Assembly: GCA_947034885.2 (NCBI GenBank)
Contig: OX344751.2
Span: forward strand, 33,903,582-33,967,581
DNA: 64,000 nt
Direction: 5' to 3'
Origin: Thuidium tamariscinum
Lineage: Eukaryota; Streptophyta; Bryopsida; Hypnales; Thuidiaceae
The notes below the pieces were generated by a model that was not told the DNA's origin, did not search any database, and saw nothing but the letters and a program-made list of their open reading frames with translations. The position numbers and the translations under genes were made by a program. Every line of letters begins with the position of its first letter. Positions within the stretch are counted from its first letter, which is position 1. Shown one piece after another: positions 31,060-43,470 of the stretch.

Positions 31060-32229
31060 AAGGAATGCAGAAAAGAAGCCTTCATTGCGTGCCTCTTTGG
31101 GCACGTACATTTCAACTCACACCGACCTTGCCAGCTGCGGCTTTTACTTTAGTTCTTGTCATCTGAGAAGGACCATTGGATGGGGATTCATTTGAAATGA
31201 GTGTGTCCAACCAACCAAAGTTTGTTTCATTTGCGCAAAACGTAAATAAAAAATAAAAAATAAAAAACAAAAAACAAAAATATGCATCCAACCAAATATG
31301 GACAGCCACATAGGCCTCATCACAATTCACAGTTGACAAGGAAACAAAATTCCCTGGAAGTCATGAGTAGTATGCAAAGAAAAACAAACAAGCATCATTA
31401 AGTATTCTGTATGAAAACATCCAAATAACAGTATCAAAAACCTGGGGTGGACAGAGGAAGGTGGGTACCCTGGAACCCGGCACCACACTTGGTTGGCCAT
31501 TTGTTTTAAGAAAAAATGGAAAAGGAAAAAAAAATAGTCACTTTTTGTTATTGTGCCTACATAACATTCAGTAGCAAGAAGAGACTCTGCCTTTTCCAAG
31601 CAGGCAGAGTCATCCACGAATTCCAAGCTGAAACTCTAACGCGTTGCTTCTTTGCCTTGCTACTGAATAAAAGTTATTGATTTGGTGTGGAATATTTCAC
31701 ACCATTTCATCCTTTTGGATGGAATGATGTGGGATATTCCACACGATTCCGTCCTTGGGAAGGCAGTCTTGCAGAGTGCTACTGAATGTTATGTAATTCC
31801 TATCATTAGATAATAGTGAAATTTTCATTGATTTTCTTGCTAGCAAGTGAAAGGAGTTTGTAACAGGACATTTGGATAGAGTGGAAACACCCAAAACCGT
31901 CCAAATAAGGAATTCAGTATAGTTGGAGGCAACGTTTTCTAAAAATGATATTTTTCTAGTATTAGCGAGTGAAAATCATGAATATTAAAAAAATATAGAT
32001 TTTTCGGATACGGTGTGTTATTTCTACAAATTTTCAAAGTGTTGGCTCCCTAGACATGTGGAACCGTCCCGTAGGTGCCCCCAAAACTGAACCCTGTAAA
32101 AATTAGCACTCAGCCAACCAAATTTCCTTATGTGTCCTTCAATTGTATCAGCAAATTACAATCATATATGTGGCGAACACATTAAAGGACATCTACTAAC
32201 GCATTTGGGTGAATCTACAGTCCACTGCA
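31060..32229. other. Spacer, no gene seen
   Basis: It contains an A-rich stretch (AAAAATAAAAAATAAAAAAC, about 31245-31280) and the repeated phrase GGAATATTTCACACCATTTC / GGGATATTCCACACGATTCC at about 31690 and 31731. Open frames on the minus strand (31112-31894) match nothing known. Confidence 0.4.
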
Positions 32230-32420
32230 AGGAATAGGTGCGGGAATGGATGTTTTGCCCTTACCATATGGGCAGAAGTTGTGAAGGAGCAAAGTTTGGT
32301 TCTAAAATAGTTTTCTTTAGATAGGTACATAATTGATTATGGATATGTATAACTTATAGAGTGAAGATGGTAGTTTAGGGTTAGCAGTGCACTCAATGGG
32401 GAGGGGGCACGCTTTAGATT
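32230..32420 (+). repeat. Dispersed repeat family C, copy
   Basis: CCATATGGGCAGAAGTTGTG, GAAGGAGCAAAG, GTTCTAAAATAGTT, GATTATGGATATGTA and GAAGATGGTAG match the order seen at 10320 and, inverted, at 50180. Confidence 0.55.
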
Positions 32421-35400
32421 CCAAGACAAGTTAGAGAAAAATGGACGATGCTTGTAATAGAGGTTCATGGTTAGAATGCCATTCATTAGGTTTGCATTTT
32501 CATATTTTCTATTTTGTTCAAAATAATTTACATTCTTTAACCCCTAAAGAAATAGGTGTTCAAATTTTGAACAATAGATGAATGCAAATACATTGCAAAA
32601 AAATAATTTATCTATCAATTTCTTCAAAGATTTTGTGTTAGTTGTTTAAGACCTAAAAGTCAATCAATACTTTGGAAGTGAAAAAGTTGAAAAGTGCCAT
32701 TTTTCAATGCATTGTCAAGATCAAAAATTAATTTTTCTTTTAAAATTAATTCTAGCTTTTCAAAAGTGTATTAAATAATTAATACAATTGAATTATTCGT
32801 AAAGTATCCTAAACCAAGGTTTAAACCCATGAGTTTTGTGAAAAAGTCGTTTGAGTTAAAAAAGTCGAAATGAAAGTGGGTATGAAACTTATTTTTCCAT
32901 CAAAATGGTGCCTAAAAGAGTTTGGTCCCCACTTTTGAAGTCGTGTGACATAAGTATCTTGCAAAAAAGTTTGATGCTTCAACTATAGTTGCCTTCACAA
33001 CTTCAAAAAAAGTCATGCCCAAAGTGGGGGGGACTTTACAAATAACTCAAATGTGTAGAAAACTTTTTAGCCCATTTGATTGAGTGGATTGAAAGATTGT
33101 AGTGTTTGAAGTGAGAAAAATATATTTTTTCATTCATATCAAACAAGGTCAATAGATTTGGAGCTTCCCTAGCTGAATATTTTTGCTTTGCATAAAATCA
33201 AAGATTTTCACCATTCATGAATACATAATGTAAAATTCATTTATGCAAATTTCAATTGCAAGTGAGATGTCTAACTTACTCTAAACCACCTTACAATGCA
33301 AGGAGGTCTTAGAAGGAAGTTAAGTGAAAAGTTTGACCTAAACATTTTGGATATACAAGAAAAATTGTAAGATCTATGATTTCATAGATTGCAAAATAAT
33401 AGGGCTTGAAGATATAAGAGATTGTTTGTTTTTTCTTGAAATTGCACCAATATAGCTAAGAAACTTTGATTCCTCCTAGAATGTGATTTTAGTGAGAGCC
33501 AACTTTTTAACTTTTTGGGACAATCGTCTCCCATATTTGATTAGCTGTATGCATGCCAAATTTCAAAAGTTGATGAAGATATTTGCAAAAGATGCCCTAA
33601 AGATGCCTAAATTGCATTAATTGGGAAAAAATTCAAGGCAACGTAACTTTGATCTAAGCACTTCATTAGAAGGGAAAAAAATTTATACTAAAAAAATACA
33701 TATTCATACCTTTTGTTGAATTTCTTTTTAACATCCAACCAAATCAATTGGCTTTATAGGATCCTACCTAGATTTTCAATTATTTGTTCAACAAACAATT
33801 GGTCTCTAGGGGCTAGCATTGGTACAATACAAATTATGAAGACTTTACTTTGTCAATATTCTATTATTCAATAGGTATTGGTAGGTCTAGCCTAAAAAAA
33901 TAATATATATTATGGTACCATAGAGACATCCTATTTTCTATATAGAAAAATATAGAATCATGTCTTTTATAATCAATTTTTAATATGAGAAAATAGATCT
34001 TGATGCACATATGTTGCACTAGGTTGACAAAATGGATATGGATCTAAGCATTTTCTAATTAAAGTTTGAACTTCTATGCCTATAAGATGTTTGAGTGCAA
34101 AAGGTTCTTCACCTTCCAACTCTTTATTCATCATCATTACGGGATTTTTGCAATCCTTGAGAGATTGTTCTCACATAACCATTAATTTCAAGAATACTGA
34201 CATGCAAAATGCATATAGTTACATCAAATTTTTTGTCATAATTTCCTATAAGCAATATTTTTTAGTATGATAAATTTTTCTATTTGAAGAAGGGTGAGTA
34301 CTTTCTCATCTTTCATAGGGATATCTGACTTCATAGTTCCAATTTTCACATCTCCTATGGTCCTTTTGATAAAAAAATTATCCAAATTGAGATTATGGTG
34401 AATTATTGGTAGACACTAAATTGAAGATAGACCAATCCATGGGTAGAATTTTTTTGGTTTTTAATTGATTCTGTTCTTTTCAAAAAACAAAGCGAGGTGA
34501 AAGGATGGCTACACCATTAGCTTGGTTCCAATGGATGCCTCAACCTAGGAACTTGCAATATTATCTTAGAAATCTTGACATAAGAAACTCAATGATAATT
34601 GGTATTTTCATTGATGTATTTGGTCCTCAATGTTTATGTGGGATAATATTTTTGTACTATAGAGATTTCAATACATTCATCTCAAATTTGATATGGTCTT
34701 CTTTTGGTGGAAGAGTATACCAAAATGATTTAGTTCAATGCTACTTAAATGCCTAGTTGTTCATTCAAAATCCTATATACAACTCCAGAGAGTACCTTTT
34801 GCTAAACTCATATTTATGATATACATTATTCAAGATGATCTATCTTCCAAGTAGTTTTGAAACTCTACTTTCTTCATTTTCTATGGCATGGAAGAGTAAT
34901 GAAATAAAAACCTAAGATTTCAAATTGCAAAGTGTAAAAAAAAAGTAGTGGCAATACAAAAAAGATGGAAGTGTGGAGAATTTAATGGATGAGCCAAGAG
35001 AGGAATGCAATTTACCTCTTTATAGGTTACTAGAAATAATGAACCAAGTAGTAATAATTGAAAAAATAAAAGGCAAAAATTTATAAAATATAGTGAAAAA
35101 ATACAAGACAAGGTAAAAGTCAAGATTGCGTTGGATTGAAACCATAACATTGTTAGCCAACATTTGGAGGGGGAAGTTCTTTTGCTCCTGTAGAAAATGA
35201 AAGACCTGAGTGTTGCAACTTCCTAGCTAGCTAATGATTCTACAACTTCCTACTAGTCTAGCTATAGCATTGCAACTTCCTAGCAAGCCAATGACTATTT
35301 AGAGATTAAATTGAATTCACTCCTAGGAATCCAAGGAGGGTTGATCATCCCAATCTTCAAGGGGAAATAGTTGAAACTAGTTATCAATGGTACATGAGTA

Positions 35401-35548
35401 TTAAAAAGGTCAAAATTGAAAGATAAAGTTAAATGTTGAAGTTAGTGAAATTCAAAGAAAAAGACAATGGGTTAATGGAAAATGCCATTCATTATATAAC
35501 AACCAAACAACCATCCATACCTCATAATTACATTGATTGAAAAGTGAA
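32421..35548. other. AT-rich gene desert
   Basis: About 3 kb without a supported gene. An 83-codon ATG frame at 34505-34756 (rich in Ile, Phe, Leu) matches no family that can be named and has no visible exon partners; it may be a decayed element. 35195-35290 repeats GCAACTTCCTAGC-AGC three times with variation. Confidence 0.4.
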
Positions 35549-35880
35549 TTAGGAGGTTCTAAAAATGCTTAAGCTCCAAAATTTCTCACCTCTTCAAATG
35601 TACACAATTCATAAATGTTAGTTTTGGTAGCCCTCAACAATGTGTAAACAATGTACTATTTTGAGTAGGAGATGGGTGATATTAGAGCCATATGCCATGT
35701 CAACTTCAAAATTTCATTACTAATTCTAAAAAGCTCCAAAAAATATGAATCAACTTGGGGTTACATACCAATTCCACTTGCCTTTCAAGCAAATTTTACT
35801 GAAAAATATTTCAAGAAGTTTCACCTCTCCAAAATTCAGTTCCAGCTCCTAAATGAGCAATTTATGCACCTCCTACCTTA
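35549..35880 (-). mobile_element. MITE family A, copy 9
   Basis: The ends are TTAGGAGGTTCTAAAAATGC and GCACCTCCTACCTTA. The hairpin is diverged (AAATGTACACAATTCATAAA; GTAAACAATGTACTATTTTG). The interior keeps GCTCCAAAAAATATGAATCA. Confidence 0.78.
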
Positions 35881-36621
35881 GAAGCAAACAACATAATCCA
35901 CACCAAATCCTTTCAAGCAAATGGAACCAATCCAACTTCAAGGCAGTATTAAAATTGCTCAAACAAAACACTGCCACGGACAGTTCCAACCCAAAACTCA
36001 AACCAATTGTTAGAAACTACACCATTTTATCTTCCAGCAGTTCTGTCATAGTGCTCTTCTCACTTTTTCTCACTGCTGAAAATGGCTTAGTTTATTTGAA
36101 TTCACTGAACCTTGGAATGCCCCCGAGGCAGGTTGATTATACAATCCTATTCCTAAGCTTGCAGACTTTCCCATCGAGCACTTCCTTGCCAAAAGATACC
36201 GCAAAATTTTGATCTTCTCTAATTCCATAATCTCTATGAAGACAGTCCATGAAGGGCACTGAACAACGAAGTGATGAAATCCTACAAAGTCATGCCTCCC
36301 AACACTCAGTTATTGAAACTGGCAAGAATCTCCGAATGATAATTTGCAAGTGCTGCAGCTCATCTAATTAATAAGTTAACTTAGTTCAGCTGTTTTCAAG
36401 CACGAGAATTTCATAAAACCATCGTGCTCGAGTTTATATTAACTTCACACGATGCACTCCGAAGGTTTGTGCGTTTAGTATAAGTTCGGATGTCCATGTG
36501 CAGCCAAGATCGAGCTCTCGATCGACTTGTAATTAAATCGGTGCCCACACTTCCTGACTGACGGATGATATTTTTGGGCCTTGATCGAATGAGTTTCATA
36601 ATTAGTTTCTCGAGTAATTTC
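35881..36621. other. 3' flank of FAD6
   Basis: Probable 3' UTR and downstream sequence of the minus-strand desaturase. No other gene is visible. Confidence 0.45.
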
Positions 36622-39600
36622 TCACTTGTTTGATTCCACCGATGAAGTTGAAGAAGTCGAAGAGGAATCGGGGCGTGCAGCTTTGTCAAACTTGACCCAC
36701 CGTTTCTTCTTCTCGTCAAAAAGGTTGCACTGGGTGACGATGCTGGTCATGAGAGGAACCCCAAACTCAGCTTTGTTCAGATGCTTGTCCCAGTTCTGCT
36801 GAAGAGACGCGTAGGCTTTGCGGAGGTTGTAGCTCGGAATTCGGGAGGAGATGTGGTGAGGGATGTGGACACTGATGTCGTGGCAGAGGTAGTCGATCCT
36901 GCACTCACAATTATGTACGTTAGAGATGCATTCGATTTTTGCAAAAAAATGTCTGTGGACAGTCCTGCAGCAATGTTTGCATTGTTGTCCCGATTGTTGT
37001 CAACTTGTAGAGCAGCAGCCGAAGGATCCAGGTATGAAACCGCACAAATCACTCGTTTTCACAAAGCTTGTGTGGAGTGCCCCCCCGCCAAACAGGGCCT
37101 TAAATCGAATCAGACAGTTTCAGGAAAGTCCTTAAGACACTGTCGTAAACGAGCATGATTCTACGGAGACCTCCCCGCATGAGCAATATGACCTTCTAAA
37201 GATAGGTCTTATGTTAAGGCGACTTAAGATTTTCTTCACAATGTTGTCAAAAAGTTACTGAAAACACTCTAATTTTTCACTGAAAGCCCTGTTCAAAATC
37301 AAACTGTCCCCCCCAAACAAAATCTATGATATTAAATTGACCAAATCGATTGATCATACGATGAAAGATCAGTTCTTTAGATGAGACCCAATGTCATGGC
37401 ACTAAAATTAGTGACAAATAGTACATGTGTTCAGCAAAAACGAAAAGGCAAGTGGACAACAGAAGTCTCCATGGGAAGAACTCAAAACTCCTATTAAACT
37501 AACATCAGGTTCCGTGATGTTTCTCAAGGTCTTTTAACTCACATTCTTCCAATTTCAACTATAAATAAATTTGTTTTGGTTTTGTTTCGTTTCGTTTTTC
37601 CATTCTGTAACAATCTGAGAATGGCTGTGATTGAAGGCCTTGGCTTACCAGGCAGGATAATCGCAATGCACTGTCCCATGCAGCTGTGCGTCCACCGCGT
37701 TCCATTCGCGCGCTTGTTTGAACGGGATGTGCGGCGCGGTGTGGTGAACCAAAGTGAAGGTGCTCATCCAGAAATGGAAACCCAACCAGGGCACCACCCA
37801 CCACTTGAGGAAGCCCACGGGACCTGTCGTCACCAGCAGCGGGAGCAGTGCGAAGACGCCAAACGCAGTGACAGCAGCAAAGCTCACCTGCACGCACCCA
37901 AGTTTCACCATTTAAAAATTCTTATTAAACCCTTGAGCAAACGCCAGAAATAATTCTTTTTTGAGTTTCTTGCATCTATCTTCATAAAACGATTCTCCTC
38001 TTCCCCGAAACAATTCCGTGGTTTGAGAAAAACTAGTTCAAATAAGCCTCACATTTTGTCAAAGAGCAATGGGACCGTGTGCTTACAACATGTGTTAACA
38101 GTACTATGTGTGCTTGTACCTTACAATACCATACCGAGATCAATTATTATTTGCATATTCGTGTTTTCTAGTGCAATTCCAAAACTGAGCTTATTCTAAC
38201 TAGCGTTGAGTTCTCTCAAACGACGAAACTATTTTGAGGCAAAGGAGTATTATTTTCATCAGCTAAATCATCCAATTGGTCGATCATAAAGAATCATGGT
38301 TTTAGAATGAACATTTTCATTGATGTGATGCGAATAGTGAAATGGATATGCAATTCTCTTTTTATATTACTGGATTAATGGGTGAAGAGCACATTGCGTG
38401 GGTTAAACTGTTAAGAAGTTATAAATTTTTCTGAACCAAAAAAAACATGAACTTCCTCTTGAAAACTAAGGTCCTCCCAAAGATAGAGCTGACAGTACTA
38501 ACGTACCTTCACTTTTCTCACATCCTGGGGTCGGTACTTGCTGAGATCGAAGTGCCAGAACAACCAATGCCCCACCGAAGCCATCCACCAGAGAGGTCCC
38601 ATGGCGGCTTCCATGGCCCATTTGGGGAAGCCCGTGGCTCGGTCGTACATGTAGGGTCGGAACGGTTGCCAGGCGGTGTCAAGTACTAATCTGTGGGCAC
38701 CAGGCCAAGCATTCAAGAACAGAAAAACACCTTCAAATAATAAAACAAATTGAATCGTAGCACCCCCTCCTTTGCATATCAATTGGGCTCCAACTTCGAT
38801 AGTCATAAGTCCCATCTTCCAGAAAATCATAATTGAAAGAGTAGTCCATAGCAACTCCAAAAATGAAGTATTTCATTGATTGATTCATGTAGAGCATTGG
38901 TTCTTCTTTCCATTGAAATAGAAAAATCTCTCTCCCTATTGAAGCTTCTTACATCGATTACATGACGAATGTTATTGTCAAAAACATTCTCTATCGGCTA
39001 GTTTAGTATTCAACTGCAAATGACAAAACGCGGCTGCTTCGATTATCAATAGAAGTTGATGCACAAAGCACTAAGGAAGGTTGAAGGTAACAAAAGAAAC
39101 CCAAAATTAAGAAGCCGACTCGTACCCGACATTTCGAAACAATAGAAGCAGATTTGGATTTTAGAACCGAATCGAAGGTTTGGGTTTCTTTTATTTTTTT
39201 GAATCTTGGCCTCTTCCTGTTCAAAAGAAGCGAAGTATCCTTTTGAAAGTCCAGAATTTTTTAAGGCAATAGTTAGTATAAGCATATCAAAGATCACACC
39301 TGTAGGACATTCCAACACTACTTCTTCTTACTTCATAAAACTCTTACTTCTTTTGGACATTAATACTCGTTCAAATTGTTTTATAAATTACATATAAACA
39401 AACAGGTTGAATCGCCAAAAAGTCACGTACTTGTTAGTGTGAGCGTGGTGAGTGTTGTGCTTGATCCTCCAGGGCTCAAAGGGATACATGAGAGGCATGA
39501 ACATCGCTGTTCCCACCAAGTCGTTGACCCATTGATTCTTGGAAAACGAGTTGTGCCCACAGTCGTGGCCAACGACGAAAAGGCCCGTCATGGCAGTTCC

Positions 39601-41230
39601 CAAGTAGGCGTAAACGAGTGGGTACAGGTACCACGGCGCGACCGCCAGGGCGGCGTAACCGAGGGCGACTGATCCGAGTGTGATGGCAACCGTCTTCCAT
39701 GCTTTCAAGTCATCAATCTCGAAAACCTGGAGCACAAGCAAGCACGGCAGCAGAGAAAGAATCAGGCATTAATTAATCTAAGTTTTCGACAAATATTATA
39801 TATGGATTCCCTCAATTTCATCGAATTGAGACTCGTACAAAGAAAGTTGAGTTTCTTAAAACCTCAAATGGAATTTAGGATAATAAAATTAGAAGTTGTT
39901 CGGACGAAACGTCGCCCTGGTAGAGCCCTCTGCTTATTATCCAGACTAATTATAGAGACTTTGGAGTAAGATTTTAAGTGCCTGCAGAATCGACTTGCAA
40001 GGTATTAAGGTCTATTCACAGCAGTCTTCGAACAAAGATTTAAAAACCATTCAAAGTTTTTTCCAGCATACAACTACCGAGTAAGACTTATGGAGAGATC
40101 AATCCCTGGTGTACAGAATGAACCGTGGAAATTTTACCTCCTTTGGCAGACTCTTCACAACATCGCTCAAGAGGAGACCCTCCGGGATCTGCAAGCCAAC
40201 AAATTCATAAATGCAAAATTTAACATGGAATCATGACAGCAAAAACATCAATTATCAACTTACTACAACTACTTAACATGTCAAAATTTAAACTCCAGCC
40301 TTACCGGCTCTCCAATTTGAGTAAACCCTGGCACTGAAGTGAATTGTCTGGAAAGAGGTGCAGCTGTAGCCACTATTGTCAGATTTCGTAGACGTTTACT
40401 CCGCTTGGACTCCTGCAATCCCGAATAGTTGATCAATGTTAAAACTGAGTACAACAACCTTCCGGTATTTGACATAGAATATCCTAATTTTGCGACATCT
40501 TTTTGACTGCATATTATGTAGTGCTCATCGCTGCACACAAAGGCTACGTGGACCCTCATTCATTTGAATTCATCACAGCTCTTACAGTTTATTAACCCTG
40601 AAACGTCTCAATCCTTTTTTGAATTTTGCACATTTTCGCTTATAGTTTTGTACAGATATATCATTTTCCATAATTTAATGAATTTGGTCATTAAGGAAGG
40701 TTGTCTTCAATTCAAGTGTTACATTTGATAAATTAGAAGTTAATTGGATGAAACAGTGCCTTGAAGGTCTCTGTTCATCGTCCAGAATATGGACGTAGGA
40801 GCGCTTCAGGGTTAAACCGGTGCTGCTTACCCTTCTTAATGCGGGAAGTTCTCTCAATCCAGAAAAGATGCTGGATCCGCTAGAGCTGACCAACAACCTT
40901 TGAGAAGCTTTAGAACTTCCAGTCCTCTGCAAAGAGTGAAATAAAAGCAATGAAATTAATGAGCAAATTATACACATCCAAAGAGAGTTCACAACACAGA
41001 ATAATGAACAAGAAAATGTAGTACTACAAGATGTCATTGAAGCAATTTGAGCTCTCAAAATGCACACTATGTGACAGGATGTTAAAGGAAACACTTCACT
41101 CATTAATTTCACCCTTGAATTCATGTTTAAAAGTCGATAATAAAATGGATCCCAAGTTCAAACTAATGAGGCTCACCAGTACACCAATCTGCGGGAAAGG
41201 CAGCGTCCCCACGTTGCACTGTACGGCCAT
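36622..41230 (-). CDS. FAD6: Plastid omega-6 (delta-12) fatty acid desaturase
   Basis: Eight exons on the minus strand: 41230-41177, 40926-40831, 40412-40305, 40188-40138, 39726-39431, 38690-38507, 37887-37649, 36898-36622. All join by GT-AG introns with matching phases to a 434-residue protein (Arabidopsis FAD6 is about 450). It inserts the omega-6 double bond into 18:1 and 16:1 acyl groups of plastid membrane lipids, using ferredoxin. The first about 100 residues are Ser/Arg/Leu-rich and acid-poor, as expected for a chloroplast transit peptide. The three histidine boxes of membrane di-iron desaturases are present: HDCGH (157-161), HNTHH (193-197) and HIPHH (354-358), with HHTAPHIPF at 311-319 as in FAD6/DesA. 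Hydrophobic spans lie around 116-155 and 266-300. The C-terminus ends in a Ser/Thr-rich stretch. Start is the ATG at 41230, preceded by CCACAG, so a 5' UTR intron is likely. Intron 2 carries a MITE. Confidence 0.96.
40592..40815 (+). mobile_element. piggyBac-like MITE P1, copy 2, in FAD6 intron 2
   Basis: TTAA-flanked (40592-40595 and 40812-40815). The left end is CCCTGAAACG and the right end CGCTTCAGGG, a 10-bp inverted repeat with one mismatch. It is alignable with 4-232 throughout, including TTGATAAATTAGAAGTTAAT and GTCCAGAATATGGACGT. It makes up more than half of the 418-bp intron and ends 15 bases from the splice donor of exon 2 (minus strand). Confidence 0.9.
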
Positions 41231-42640
41231 AGCTGTGGACTTAATTTTACAGGTAGCTGCACAAGAAGAAGAGATCGTAAGCCACTTGCACCACAAACTA
41301 TTCAAAAATCACAAACTATTCGAAAGTGGAGGAATCACCAGCATACCTCGAAATACGAAACTCATTCGACTGCTTTGACCTTGGTTACCAAAAAATGTAC
41401 ACAAAACGAGTACAGAAGGCTGAGAACGATTGCATTATTTTGGCAAGAATTTCGCAAGGACTTCCATAACTCTCTCAACAATTTTGCCATGGTTTCGTAC
41501 AGCATCTATTATGTAATGGATTTGCAACTGCTTGAGATTGCAATAATTTTCGCAGAAGTTTCAGGTGTAAATTTGCATGGGGTTCTTTCCAGATCGATCA
41601 AGACTTTTGCGACAAGAATGCGACTCTTGTGCAGTAGTTCCCGATAGACCACGAGTTTAAGGGAAAGTACTCGGGAACGTACTGAACCTTAAATACATAT
41701 TGAATCGTTGCAAAATAATTGATGTTGGGGTTGCACCTGTCACGAATAATAAACCCCAAGAATAAACCCAAATACACCCAAGATGGAAAACCCAGTCACA
41801 ACCACCACCACAACATCCCTGTGTCCCCAAATGCATCATTCCAATGCATTCGAAGATCGTTAAAAATGAGAGATCTATCAAAACAAAGACGCTCCACAAT
41901 CAAAATCATCGATCGTCTCCTCTTCACGTACACCTCGGATTAAAAGAATCTCAATAGCTAGCACAATCTTCAATTAAGTTAAACCTCACGTCCTGGAAGC
42001 ACACCACATTCAATCTGCAAAAGTAAATCAAGTCCTCCCCACTTGCACAACAACGCATGTATGAATGGTAGTGCTCTTCATGCATCACCTTCCTTGATCA
42101 GTAAATTAAACCATTGCAAATTTAAGTGGCAATTTAAGTTCAATATTATCTCAAGAAGGGACATACTCTCACAAGGGATAGACACCGCAAGGGATAAGTG
42201 AAGCGCCATAGCTAGCGACGTACACGTGAGTTGATCAGCAACTACAAACAGACAATGGAGACAAGTTATACCTGAAAACACGGAATGTAAGAAGTTGGTA
42301 GTATCCAGAAATGAAGCTGCGATCGTGAGGACTGAGGAGAATCCAAAACTGGAAGAGGGCCTTGTCTTCGCCTCTTTGGGGGTGACGATGAAAGGACAGA
42401 CAGAAAGCTTTCAATGCGGTAGATGCGTGTTGCAACTGGCAAACTTGCGCAGACTGGCAGGTTTGCAGGCACTCAGGGCGGTGACAGAAGGAGCGGCGCG
42501 GGAGACGATGAGTGATGATGAGATGCAAGGAAGCCTTTGGAAGATTTGGAGTAATTATAGAGTTTCGGGAGATGCGCACTTCAAGGCTTCCGCATCAGTT
42601 CCATCGCCGGACTGATGAAGACCCGTGTCTTTCCGAATGC
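41231..42640 (-). promoter_or_regulatory. Upstream region and probable leader exon of FAD6
   Basis: On the minus strand, about 42620-42272 is GC-richer than its surroundings, pyrimidine-rich and without a long ATG frame. It ends in a consensus donor (TTTTCAG then GTATAA at 42272/42271). The coding start at 41230 is preceded by a splice acceptor (CCACAG). Together these suggest an untranslated first exon joined over about 1 kb to the coding exon. RNA evidence is needed, and the leader could instead belong to another transcript. Confidence 0.4.
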
Positions 42641-43069
42641 CTTCCTTTCTTTGGGGCGGACTTCCATCATGACAGAGTCGGAATCATCAGAAAACAATCG
42701 GCGCAAGCTTTCCTGAATTGAAACACGTTTACCCAACTTCAAAAGTTCTTTGTCATTAGAGTTAATTTGCAAAGGAAACCCCAGTTTGAAATATGGGGGT
42801 GAGATGGACGTTTAACCAAGAATAGTAGAAGAGAAACACGGCAGCAAATTCTCTTGGACCTCAGTTTTGGTGTTCTAAGGAGTTTTATCTTGTGTTTTTT
42901 TCAAACTTCAGCTCTTCGTCCCCATTGATTAACTCTGTAATTGTCTTCCACCAAAAACACACTCAAAATGGGTCATTTTGATGGGAAAGGCTTTCATAAA
43001 ATGACAAATGAAATCTTGTTGCATCTTCATGTAGGATCTAGTGGTAGACTAAAAAAATGGGAGGTTTTG
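42641..43069. other. Spacer, no gene seen
   Basis: Transition from the FAD6 upstream region into AT-rich DNA. A core promoter for FAD6 may lie near 42640-42800 but no element can be supported. Confidence 0.35.
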
Positions 43070-43470
43070 ACCTTGATGATTGCAAGATCATAGTGTTTGA
43101 ACTTGCAACAAGTGTTTTTTGAAGGCATTCAAATTTTGAACAACTTTAATTTAGGGAAGCTTTTTACACACAAGTTTATTTTTTTGCTTGAATTTCTTTT
43201 TTTGTGATAAAGGTGGTCACATGTTCAAAAAATTACATAACATTCAAATTAAAGAGCATGTACCAAAAAGTTCCAATAGGGAACTTCAAGAAAACTCTTG
43301 TACAAGGTTGGTTTTTTTAACAATTTTTGGTTAGCACATATAGTGTTTTCTTAAAAAAATTAATGGAGTTTTAGATTTCGGCTAGCTTTAGAAGAAAGGA
43401 TAAAAAAGTGCTCAAGTTTTGTCACTTTGGCAAACTTGATCAATTTATGACCAAGAGTTCCAACTTAAAT
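43070..43470 (+). repeat. Dispersed repeat family G, copy 1
   Basis: The reverse complement matches 48420-48750: GGTCATAAATTGATCAAG, TTTGCCAAA-TGACAAA, TTTTTGGTACATG, AATTTTTTGAACATGT-GAC and AAATTCAAGCAAAA, in the same order. AT-rich, non-coding. Confidence 0.65.

Noticed and set aside
34505-34756. 83-codon ATG frame in AT-rich desert
   Set aside because: No recognisable family, no exon partners, surrounded by decayed DNA. Kept only as a note.
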